Made by a program: the position numbers and the translations under genes. The notes under the pieces were generated by a model. The model ran no database searches, was not told the origin of the DNA, and worked only from the letters and a program-made list of their open reading frames with translations. A stretch of 64,000 bases of DNA from Ixodes scapularis (taxonomy: Eukaryota; Arthropoda; Arachnida; Ixodida; Ixodidae), in contig NW_024609846.1 in the NCBI RefSeq assembly GCF_016920785.2, positions 82,779,816-82,843,815 on the forward strand, written 5' to 3'. This document shows, one piece after another, positions 10,001-22,000 of this stretch (positions within the stretch are counted from its first letter, which is position 1; every line of letters starts with the position of its first letter).

Positions 10001-13000
10001 GCTCCAACAGGCATCAGACGTGCAACAAGCTCCAGGGGACTTTGGCACTGCAAAAACGTGGTCACTGCTGCGCCACCTCCTCCACCCGACCAAGGGAAAG
10101 TTTCAAGACGAGCCGCACAATCCACAAGATCGTGCGGGATTTCGAGGGTGCACGGACGACGAAATCTTCGGGATGCTGCAGGACAGGTACATAGGCAAGC
10201 CGGTCCCGGCGGCGTACCCGGACTCCAACGGCGTGGCCAACCCCAAACTCGACGCGCCCGTGACCGAGAAGGTAGTCACGCGGGCTGCCCAGAACTTGAC
10301 GCCGAGCACCTCGCCCGGCAAAGAGAACTGATCCAGAACCAGCTCCTGAGGAACCCGGACGACGCATCCCTGGCCACTCTGACCCAGTATTTCAACCGTG
10401 TGTGGGAGTCGGGCAAGATCCCGGCCAAGTGAGATCACGCGGAGATAGTGCTTATCCCCAAGCCCGGCGAGGCCCCAAGCCTGGACAACCTACACCCCAT
10501 ATCCCTGACATCGTGTCTGGGCAAGCTTCTGGAGTACGTGGTCACCAACCAGCTTCAGCCGTTTCTGAAAGACACGGGCATCTTTTTTCTAACACCATAT
10601 TCGGTTTACCATTTTTTTACACCACCTGAGACTGGGTGGAAGAAACACGACGACGTCTCTTCCACCCAGTCTCAGATGGTCTAAAAAAAATGGTAAACTT
10701 ACACCAGCTCGCCTGCGCCCTAACTGTTTTACCATATTCGGGTTCCGATGAAACCTGTCCACGCAAGATGTCCTGCTCCAGATCAATGAGGACATCCTCG
10801 ACAGAATCTCCCATACGACGACGCAGGCGGTATTGGCCTTCGACCTCAAGGGCACCTTCGACAACGTCAGCCACACGCCGGTGCTCGACAACCTGGCTTC
10901 AACCGGGTGTAGGTCCCGGATGTACGACTACGTACGCGACTTCCTGGGCGATCGCACGGCCCCCATCGGCGTCGAGTCCATCCGCACGGGCACCATTCCG
11001 GTCCCAAGCTAGGGCACCCGCTTTGCGAGTGCCCTTGCTTGGGACTTAGACTGCACAACTTGGGACCCTTGCACAACTCAGACTGCGTTTTTCGGTTAGA
11101 CTGAAAAACGCAGTCTGAGTTGTGATATTAAGCAATGCAAAACGTCACGCTTGCATTGCTTAATGTCACAACTCAGACTTCATTCTTTGGTCTAAACATA
11201 TGTTTCGGCATCGTCATTCGAGCAGCCTCCTTAAGTTGCGGTGATTGGCTCTCCCAGTGTTGTGCGGGAAAGCAGACGCACGGGCTTTTTTTAGAGTGAC
11301 CCTTCTTGTTCCATCTCTATGCGCAAGCTACCTCTTCTACTGGAACGGATTTCCCCGTAGCAAGCACATCATCTATGCGGACGACCTGGCGATTTCGACT
11401 ACTTCGAGATCGGACGGCGAGAAGTAAACCTTCCTCCAAGAGGCCATCGAGACAGTGAAAAACTACTTAGAGGCCGGCAAATTCCAGAGCACCCCCCAGA
11501 AATCTGAGCTGTTGCTCGTCCGCGCGAGCAAGCCAGTCCCGAAGAACAAGGAGGAGGAACTACGCCTCACCTTAAAGGACGGTACCGCCGCGCCGGTGGT
11601 GGAGCGGATCTGGATCCTAGGCCGCCACCTCCAGCGGGACGGTGGAGACAAGTACACGGTCGACCGACTCGTCGAGACAACCACGCAAGTCACGCGTATG
11701 ATGTGCAGAATAACGAGTCGCAGACACGAGCTCAAGGAGTCGGACCTGATCCGGCCTACTCAAGCACTCGTCGTGAGCCACATCACCTACGCAACTCCGT
11801 ATCTTAACCCGCTGTCGAGACGTAAGGGCGAGATGGACGTGATTATCCGCAAGGAATACAAGCTGGCACTGGGGGTGCCGCCGTACGCCGCGAGTGCCAA
11901 GCGCCTGCTGCTGGGCGTGAACAACATCTTCCAGTAGCTCGTCGACGCGCACCTAGCCAGTCAGATGGAGCGCCTGGCTTTCACCCTGACTTGGCGGCAC
12001 GTTCTGAGCTCGCGCGGCATACCCATCCCCGCATCGCAACGCGAAACAATCCAGCTGCCGCTGACCCTACGGGACAAGATCCAGGTTGCACCAATTCCAC
12101 GGAATATGGACCCATCCCTGCACCCAGGTCGCCGGACGGCTCTGGCCAAGACTCCGCGACGGACTTACGGCAACGGGGACGATGTCCTCTGTACGGGCGC
12201 GGCACTCTACACCGGCCAAGCCGCTGCAGTGGTGAGTCTGATCGACAGCGACTTCGACACAGTCGTCACGGCGTCGGTCCGCACCATCCAACCGGTGGTG
12301 ACAGAGGAGGTCTCCTTCACAAAAAGAGACCACGTGACCATCCGTTCCGATTCGAAAGCGGCCATTAAGCGGTTTCGCGAAGGGAGAGTTGCCCCGCAGG
12401 CCTTTAACATCTCGAGGGAAAGCCCCAAGATTCCCAAAGTGGAACTGGTCTGAATCCCCAGTCACGAGTGTGTCGACGAAAACTGGCAAGCACACGCCGT
12501 AGCCCGAGCCTGCATCCTCCGGCCGCCTTCACGCGAAGACAGACCGCGCCCGGTCCCGAACCAGTACTCTGACATCCTTACACACCTCCGCAGCCAGAGG
12601 CAGTTGTTCCCTCAGCCTGACCGATCCCTGTTTCGAGAGGAGGCCTCAGCCTGGTGTCAGATGCAGACAGGCACGTACACACACTTCGCTAATCTACAAA
12701 GATTTCACCAGGACAGATACCCGGATAGGTGCCCGCACTGCGCAGAGTTTCTGTCGCTCTTCCTCCTGACGTGGGCCTGTCAACTCAACCCGTCCTTCCC
12801 CCCCACCCCCTCGCACAAGACCTGAGAAACTGCGCTCCTCGTCTCGTCGGCTCAAGATCAGCAAGAGCTGATGGAGCGGGCAAGAGTGGCGGTAGAAAAA
12901 GCACTGGAGCCCTGCAGTAGGTCCAACCTAGAATAAGTCCCTTTTTAGCAATAAAGCTTTTCCTTCTCCTCTTCTTTGGCTAATAAAAAACCACGCAGCT

Positions 13001-16000
13001 TGACAACGTTTGAATAGCGTTACCTCGCTTAGATGCATGAATAGATTAAGAAGGGTGTCGCAGTTCGGGTGGTAGCGTGTGCCACCTAGCATGCAAAAGC
13101 TCGACTAGGCTCGACTTGGCTTGGGTGAAGGGGCGTGAAACGCTCATAATGCCCCAGAGTGCTCACTGGTGACGTTGGCGTTTCCAGAAAGATTCATTAA
13201 AGTTGGGAAAAAACAAAGCACCCATAGCCATCTTTAATGTTTACAGGGTATAAAAAAACTATACACAAAACAATATATCTGTAAGAATCACTTAGAGGGA
13301 CTAAAGCAGGGAACACATGAGGGACAAAAACGGGCGCTGAGCAGCAGTTTTCATGGCAACTTGCGCGAACGCTGTGACTTGGCGGCTTGGCATAGGTCCA
13401 CGTCAGAGCGTCTTGGGCTGTTGCTATGAGAATCAGCGCGCGGCGCCAGTTTTTGCGGCTCATAGGTTTCCTGCTTGGGACGACAGTAACGACATTCGCA
13501 CTGGGAAAGGAGTTTAACATACACATCGTGGCAGGCGATTTAAGGAGCAGTTTTGTACAGCAATCATGAATTACGATTTTCCCGGTGTTTTGTCTCTTTG
13601 GTTTTTCCAGACGCAACCGATACAAATGGCAGAATCAGCGGCCCCTCTTTCTGATTCTTGCCAATGTACTATCGCGGACAATATGAGCTGAAACAGTTAT
13701 TCACACTTGTTCGGCGCACCTGGCGGTTTTTGAAAAAGTGCTGTGGTTCAATCAAGAAATTAAATGTGAAGTTGAGGTTCGATACCTTGAAGCTTGTGAG
13801 AAACCAAAGGGTGTAATAGAGCCTGTGGGTACTCGAGACATAGAAAAAAGCCGGAACGGGTGTTTTAGCTCATGTCAGGAGATTTAGTAGATGGTCCCAA
13901 TGACTCCCATTACGATACCCGATACTCCGCCGTCGCCTTTGCACATGCATCATATTGCCGCGCGCGCAGCTAGCAGAGTAGGCAGCGCGCGCGTGGCCTA
14001 ACGGTTATCGCGCTTGCCTTGCGCGCAGAAGGCCAGGGTTCGATTCCTGGCCGCGGCTACACATTTTTGTTGACACTGTAATGTGATGTTCTGATGAATT
14101 CGAGAACCGTCTCGAGGTTAGAATGTTCTACGCGCCGAACCTTCTACGCCGAACGATCCAGAAACTCACGAGGGTACATAAGGGATTCCGCAAGGCGAGC
14201 GGGGTCAGTTTCGCCTCAGCGTTCGATCTTGCAGCTTCGCCGCCTTCGACGCCCGCGATGCTCTGTTATTATCTTTCTTCTTTCCTTTTATTTTTGGGCA
14301 CAAGTTCGCCCTATTAAACGTTCAGTTTACTCAGTCATTCGTCGCCTCGTCACTTGTCATCCGTGACAATATCGCAATTGGGCATTGTTATTGTAGTTAC
14401 CTCAACCATTTACTAAAACTCTCTATGTCGGTGGTGGTCTCTTAGAGTGACCCTGCCAACCGTTTATGCTAAGATTTCTATAGGAACACAAACAGAGACG
14501 GTAAAGTGACCATGCATTCAAACGAAGATATCAAGCCTCGTGTGTGTGCGTTGACATCGTATGCGCGCGTCGGGTCTAAGGGCCGGACACATGCTCGACA
14601 AAACATCCAGCAAGCAGCATGAAGCGTCGGAAAGCCCAGGGTTGCCAATGAGCCAAATCCACTCAAGAAACCTTGGAAGTCAAGATCCTCAAATGATGGT
14701 TTTTCAACCGATCGGTCTTTTTGTCGTCCATGTGCTCGGTGTTCTATGCCCCGCGTTTCTCCACAGCGATGAGACGAAGCTCGTGAGGATTGGGTTTGAC
14801 CAGCACGTTAAAAAGCGGTACGGTCACAGCTGCTCCTGGAATCGTGTTGCCGTTGCCACGTGACTTCCTTCGGGAAACAACTGCGAAGCAGGAGAGCCGC
14901 GCATTGTTCGGCGGTAAATAATTGATTTTGTCAGTGTCGTCTATTTTAACTCAAACTAGTTCGTCGGTAGATCTGAATCCCTATGAATAAGAAAGATGCA
15001 TTCACATTTTGCTGTTTTATAAGATAATTTCACTCTGATTCCAACAAGAAGGCCTGATGGATTTGGTTGTTTATATTGCACAAGCCCAATGCTCCCCCCC
15101 CCCCCCCCCCTTATTTCTGTTCCTCCATCGCCCCTTCCGGTTGCTTTCGAAGTCGCACCGCCCGAACTAACTGCACATTAGGAAGGAAGGTTGGGCGAGT
15201 TGGTGAGAAGAGTTCACACTAGCAGCAACATTGTGTTACAAACAAGGACAAAAGGAGAAGACACATATAAGGACAAACACAGCGCTGACTTACAGCTTGA
15301 GTGTCGACCTTCTAATTAGTTAAATTGTTGAGGCAGAGAAGGTCGCCACACACGAGGACAAGTGTGTCAGCGCCTCTTCTGTTTCTTTATCCGTCAAATA
15401 AATATACTTCTAGGTGAAGTAGTAAATGCAATAAACGCAAAACGTTGTGTTTTTTTTTGTGTGTTTTTTTTGCGATATGGTCTGGCGCTTTTTACAAAGG
15501 AGTAGAAGAAGAAACGGGAGTTTTAAAGGCTGGAACACCTGATGCGAAAAACATTCGAATATACTGCGGAAACTGCCAACGAAATTCGGACAACAGCTAG
15601 GTCCCTTCCCTTTTGCTGAAATCGCAAGCGATTCGAGAGATTTGGAGCGCCAGATATTTTTCGAATGGAACCTCGGTTTTTGGACGGCTTGTAGCGAGAT
15701 CGTAAAGCATTGAGATTTCCGTGCGAAAAAAAAAAAAGCCTCATGTGGCTCGTTTTTCGAAAATTGCGTACAACTGTTTTCGGGTGATCCGATTTCCGTC
15801 CGATTCTCGGGCCGTTTTTAAGGTGAAAGTCTTAAAAACGGACCATTGAGCTACAAATCGGAGCAAATGGCCATAAAACGCGATTGAGCGGCACGCGCCG
15901 CTCGATCGCAAACTCAAGGAAGGCCCTGGTCCTCGCGGTCGTCCTAGGAATTTACAATTTAAAATTTGTAAATTAAAGCGAAAAAGAAAAGAAATAAACA

Positions 16001-19000
16001 TTTGTCTCTCTACTGGTACCATCAGACGGTAGAAGAAGTTTAAACCAATTAAAAGAAAGGAATAGGGCCCAAATATGGCCAACAAGTTATCATTTTATAA
16101 AGAAGTGATAATATTATAAAGAAGTGATAATTTTATAAAGAAGCCAATTTGAAAAAATAACAGGGGAAACAGCGAAACCCCAGGTAGGAAACAGGCTCTA
16201 AGAAAGATCAACGGACATTTATTTTATATTTTTAATTTATATATATATAATGATTTCATTAAAAAGTTCCCCGGGTTTGCTGTTTGGTCGTGTTGGGGAT
16301 GACGCCGAGATGAGCCAACTGGGACATCAGTTGAATTGATACAACGGCGCAGCATTTGTCCCTCAGTCAGTTTATATGAACAAGTTATACAGGTGATTCA
16401 AGGAGAGGCCAGGCTCTTTAAATCGACCACAAAATTTGGTTTTTAAAGGGAAGCTCCACTCAAAAAGTCGACCCTATCGAAATGACTGATATCGCTTTAG
16501 GGGGTCAGAATACTGTCATATCCAAAATATCACGTCAAACCGACGCCGCATTACCGATTAAAACCAGTATTAAAAATGGTCTCTCGGCTCGGTTAGCGGC
16601 CCGAAAGCTGGTGAGCAACGCTGGCACCGGGTGAGCTAGTGAAGCAGCACTGGGCAATGACGTAGGTTTAGTCCTACGTTCTCGTACGGACGCCGCAGAC
16701 GCTTCGTTTCCCGTAGCAATCTGCGATCCTACTGACGGCAAGAGGTGCTTACCACGTTATCCTATGTTCTCCTATTGTTATTAGCGTCCAGGCTGTTCAT
16801 TTAACTCCAGCATTGCTTCCGCGACAGCGCGGAAGAGAGCGAAGCGGTGCTGCTCGCTCACGCGCGTGTCGTGGAACCGAAGAGACTCGCCGGACTCGCG
16901 TTGGGCAACGTCGAGCACGACTTGTAGTGCTGTGGGTTGCACCAACAATCCGGCGCGCATCCCGGAGCTATGGTTCTACCAGTTCCCAAGAGTCCGGAAG
17001 AGGCACAAGGTGTGGGTCCCCGTACGAAAATGTCAGATACAGGCCGGAATGAAAAATGCCGGTTCCGCCTAGACCCAAAATTGGGTCACCAGTTTGTATC
17101 CAGCCTGGAACCGCGCATTTCCAGCCCCAATTTTAGACCCAGGCAGTGCACCGCCGGAATTCCCGCTGCGCTCACCACTGGACTCTACAAAAGAATTTCA
17201 TGTTATGCGCTTAGCCGTTACAACCGAGAGATCGTCGCGATTTCAGACCCAGGCGGACTGGGTCTGAAATCGCGACGATCTCTCGCTTGTAACGACTAAG
17301 GGCATCGCGCGAAATACTTTTGTAGATTCCGGTGGTGAGCGCAGCGGTAATTCCGGCGGCGCACACGGTCGTCCAGGTGTCGTCACCAAACACGGTGCAC
17401 GGAACACACACACAGCACGCACAAGCACAGTATCCAGTGTTGAGTGCATCGGGAAGTTCCGGCGGGCAAGCGGTGCCCGAGTTGTCCAAGTATTGTCACC
17501 AAGCGCACCAGCGCATCCAGATGCCGAGCCAAACTGCAATGGGTCGGCAGCTTCACACTATATAAAGATTCAAAGCCGAGGTCAGTGGGTATCCATCCAG
17601 GGCAACGATAGGCGCGTCATCAATATCCGTGCGTTCGCAGCGCGAACGTCGCCGCCGGGCGAGCGCCGGCCAGCAGTCCGACGGGAGCGGAGAAGAACCT
17701 AAACTCTCGAAGCGCTGCAGCCGACTGCAACAGACAATGCAAGGCGCGCGTCGTCACCAGACACGGTGCACGGAACACACACATGGCACGCAAAAGCACA
17801 GTATCCAGTGTTGAGTGCATCGGGAAGTTCCGGCGGGCAAACGGTGCCCGAGTTCAGCGCATCCAGATGCCGAGCCAAACTGCAATGGGTCGGCAGCTTC
17901 ACACTATATAAAGATTCAAAGCCGAGGTCAGTGGGTATCCCTCCAGGGCAACGATAGGCGCGTCAGTATCCGTGCGTTCGCAGCGCGAACGTCGCCGCCG
18001 GGCGAGCGCCGGCCGGCAGTCCGACGGGAGCGGAGAAGAACCTAAACTCTCGAAGCGCTGCAGCCGACTGCAACAGACAATGCAAGGCGCGCGTCGTCAC
18101 CAAACACGGTGCAGGGAACACACACACGGCACGCAAAAGCACAGTATCCAGTGTTGAGTGCATCGGGAAGTTCCGGTGGGAAAGCGATATCCGAGTTGTC
18201 CAAGTATTGTCACCAAGAGCACCAGAGCCAAGCGCATCCAGATGCCAAGCCTAGGTGCAATGGGTCAGCAGCCTCACACTATATAAGGATTCAAAGCCGA
18301 GGTCAGTGGGTATCCATCCAGGGAACGATGGGAGCTTCAGTATCCGTGCGCCCGCAGCGCGAACGTCGCCGCCGGGCGAACGCCGGCCGACAGTCCGAAG
18401 AGAGCGAAGAAGAAATTAAACTGACTAAACTCTCGATCGGAGAGCTGCCTCCGACTGCAACAGACAATAGACAAAGCCAGGCGCACGCGCGGAGAACGCT
18501 TGCTCGCAGCGCCTGCGTAGCGGATGCGCCTGTCCCTCTAACACGTGACCTGCGAGAAACCGCGAAAATTCCCCGCCGGCCCGGCCAACACCAGCCGACC
18601 TTTCCCTCCCCTCCTCCAGTCACGCATATCACTTTTCACCTAGCTGAGATGTGATCCCGTGATAAAGGTGAAGAGGTCGTTCTTTGAATATCGAATGTAC
18701 CATACAATTATGCTATATTTTTGTTGTGGTCGTTATTTATGAAGGAAAGAAACGTATGATGGTACTAAGCGTTCTGATTTTTTCCCTTTAACAACCAGCA
18801 TAAATTTAACTTTTGTTTTCATCATGGCAGGATTTTAATCAACTGCTTATTCGGCAAGATTTCATTTTTGGTTACCTCCCCTGATTGTGGTTTTGGAAGA
18901 AGTGGTTTTCATAATTAAACTTGAGGAAGAAAACTAGAAAGGACAGACAAACACAAGCTTCCAACTGGCAATATAGTTATAGTTTTTCCCCTCCTTTCTT

Positions 19001-22000
19001 TTTTTTTTTTTTTGAAGAACGTGTTGAAATTTGTTGTACATGCCAAACCAACTGTTCCCAGTGATTGTTGGTGCACATCTGGTTGTACCTTGCAAGGTTT
19101 TAGAGTTGAAGCTAATGTGGAATCCCGGAGCTTTGGAACCAGTTCCTAGCTCCCCTGACCATAAATGTGTTGCCTTCTTTGAATGTGGCTTTGCGCCACT
19201 TCCTTGCGCGACTAACCTAATAGGAAGCCCGAAGTTCCAAACTAGCAGTCGTCCTAGACCCGTATGACGACCTCACCTGTCACAGCACGTGAAAAGCAAG
19301 CGGCGTCCGTCGGTGTTGTGACCGAAAGATGGCCATAAAAGTACCTCATCAAGTGTCATCAATGTGATGTCATCAAGCGTCATTATACGTAAACAGCGTG
19401 ATATTACCGCCGGAGCGCCGTGTGCACAATGCGCGCGTTGGACTTCATCTGTGCTTGTTGTGTGCTTCGTGCGATGGTCTTTGAGACGACCACGTCTACA
19501 TCGACGGCCTCGACGTCGCCAGCAGCGTCTACATCTACGGCGGCTTACACAGGCGAACGTAGCCGCCCACGCAAATATGCGACAGCCTCCTTAAGTGTCC
19601 TCCTCTAGGCGTCGTCCTCGACGTCGTCCTAAAGGTCATCATAGACACCGTACTTGGCGTCGATCTCTAGGAAGTCGTCCTCGACGTCGTCCTAAAGGTC
19701 ATCATACACACCGTACTTGGCGTCGATCTCTAGGAAGCCGTCCTCGACGTCGTCCTAAAGATGATCATAGACACCGTACTTGGCGTCGATCTCTAGGAAG
19801 TCGTCCTCGACCTCGTCCTTTACGTCGTCGTAAACCTTAATACGTGTAGAAACATTACTTGTAAACATTTCTCTCGCAGGTCCTATATGCTTTCGGCTTC
19901 CTACACATTAATAGTCTTAAAGGCGCACTAAACACGTTTCTGAGATCGTCTGTTCTTGGTGAGAACCTATCGTACGGGCTCCAAGCATTCTAGAAATCCA
20001 AAAATTATGCTCGTGCGGCGTCTATTTCCGTATAAAATGTGATTGAAGTTCGTGACACGCCCCTTTCTGAGCGGAAAATTCCGGAGCACAGAATCCAGCG
20101 GACGCGCCGACGGCGTGACGACGGGCGCGCGAATTCTGTGCTCCGGATTTTTCCGCTCATTTTTTAATCACATTTTTAATAGGAAAATAGACGCCGCACA
20201 AGCATAGTTCTTGAATTTCTAGAATGCTTGGAGCCCGTACGATAACTTCTCACCAAGGAAAGACCGTCTCATTAAGTGTACTCGTGTAATGTGTTCGAGT
20301 CATGCGTTCCGACCTGAAGTCAGCGCTGTGTTTGTCCTTCTATGCGTTCTCTTATTTTGTCCTTGTTTCTAACGTGCTGTTTCTGCTAATATGCAAACTG
20401 CATGCTTTCTGGAAGCCGCAAAAGTGGCGCGGTTTACGAATACACATCCGGACACGCAACCCGCCATCCGGTTTGGACCGGCCTTTATTCTTTACTCGGC
20501 TTAAAATAAATTTTTTTACGATGCCCTTTCCCGTTTGCTACAAGTAATCAAATCGCTATACCGTAAGCAAAAAACAAACAAAAAGTGACAAGTTGCAAGT
20601 AACGTGTTGTATGTTGAAACATCACTCACCCCGTTGTGGCGAACGTAGCCCAGGTGCGAATGAGAAACCTGCTAAGGTTCTTCTCGCTTTCTGACGTCAA
20701 CTCCGGTGCTGATATCAGAGGCAGTCCGAAGATAAAGTCCAGGTCTTGGAATGCATGGTCTGGGGTATTCTTTCCCTGCTTGGCCTGGAATCAGGTCGAT
20801 TAAAGGTATTAAGAAACAATTTCTTTTAATGCAGAATTTCTTATAACTTATAAGGCTGCTTACAATTAGATGATTGTGCCACCAGAAAAAAAAAAATAAA
20901 CGTCACGAAATACCGTTACACGGCCGCTAATTTTACCGAACTTACGTTCCCCTATAGTGAATAAATAATCTAAGTGTTTTTAATTATGATTATTTTTTTT
21001 TTTACTTGGAGATAAATATATGCATTATTCTGCTGCATACACCGTGTCTCCCGAATATATTCGTTTGATTTAAGTGAATTTTATTTTTAGTTTGTCTAAA
21101 CCGTGGTCGGAGGAGCCTCTCCTCGTCCATAAAGCATACCTACAGACTTCAATGCTCCGTTTACTCAGGCTGGTGTTTTAACGAAACAAAAAGCTGTTCA
21201 AGACGTTCCCCGTTCATTTTGCGACTCTAACACACAGTGTTTTATATATAGTTAGTTCCCAGTTACTCCCTATAACACGTTCTTGTAACGGGAAAGTGTC
21301 AAATGAGCGCTCCTTCAGCGTTCGGCTCGAATCAGTTTCCTGGCACAGAGTGGATACGAATCCCAGCCGAACGCTACACCTTGTCTAATCTTAACTCTGT
21401 GCGTATCCAAAGGTCACACAACGTCACGAGGCGTCCCTCGCGCTTGATTGGTCCCATGAGCTTGTAGCTCTGGTAGTGCTCAGACCTAATCTGAAACTGA
21501 GGATATACACTTTGTATTACTACTGACTTCGCCGCGATAGTGCAGGAAAGAGGTAAATTCTGTCCCTGGACATATATGTAAGAATAAGTTCAGGAGGGGG
21601 CGACTGAGCTATTTATCTCTTGATAACGTGTCTGGAAGAATCTGCGCACAAGGGGGTCGCTAAACCTCGAAAGTCAGAAAATAGCGGAATGAACAAGTAT
21701 TGTCCTGACGGGATATTCCAATGCGAGAAAGAAGGGTCGCCGTTCTCCCGATTATCACCTTCCTTTTGAAGAAAAAAGAAAACATTTCAGATATCGTTCT
21801 TTTTCTTCAAAGGTTATCACTGCAGATGTTTCAACCTTTAGTTTTCATTATTGCGAATACTAGGTCGAAAGCGCTGCTATGGCTGGGATTTATCGTCTGC
21901 ATTTTTCCTTACGAGGACGGGGGGTGAAGCCCTACGCCGAATGGATCGATAGGTCACTAAAGATGGATGGGGCTGGCTCTTCTGAATTGGGTTGCGGCTT

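Larger units (their letters stand above)
9482..12970 (+). mobile_element. I-type LINE remnant (endonuclease end, RT, RNase H), 5' truncated and broken
   Basis: In order: the end of an AP-endonuclease domain (FLTDPEHPTRTGS, NRDTCPDPTLV, LGSDHSI at about 9510-9660), reverse transcriptase from about 10440 (LIPKPGEAPSLDNLHPISLT, later HIIYADDLAIS at about 11367-11400), an RNase H-like region (VTIRSDSKAAIKRF at about 12340) and a Cys/His-rich end (YPDRCPHCAEF at about 12720). A 3' tail holds AATAAA at 12951. RNase H together with RT points to the I group. Several frameshifts and stops make it inactive. Two insertions interrupt it, at 10605-10741 and about 11000-11298. It lies inside the last intron of the esterase-like gene, opposite in strand. 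Confidence 0.85.
12971..16800. other. intronic stretch of dispersed repeats
   Basis: It contains an unassigned 142-codon frame on the minus strand (13197-13625) with no known motif, a tRNA-like SINE head (13987-14057), a C17 tract (15094-15110), part of a dispersed repeat at about 15180-15300 (GGGCGAGTTGGTGA ... CACAGCGCTGA), three short repeats of TTTATAAAGAAGTGATAAT at 16090-16145, and A/T-rich tracts. No exon was recognised. Confidence 0.4.

Noticed and set aside
13197..13625. 142-codon minus frame
   Set aside because: No recognisable motif; composition and surrounding sequence suggest a dispersed repeat.
13987..14057. functional tRNA gene
   Set aside because: A and B boxes are good but the T arm has one base too many in the loop and the acceptor stem does not pair.
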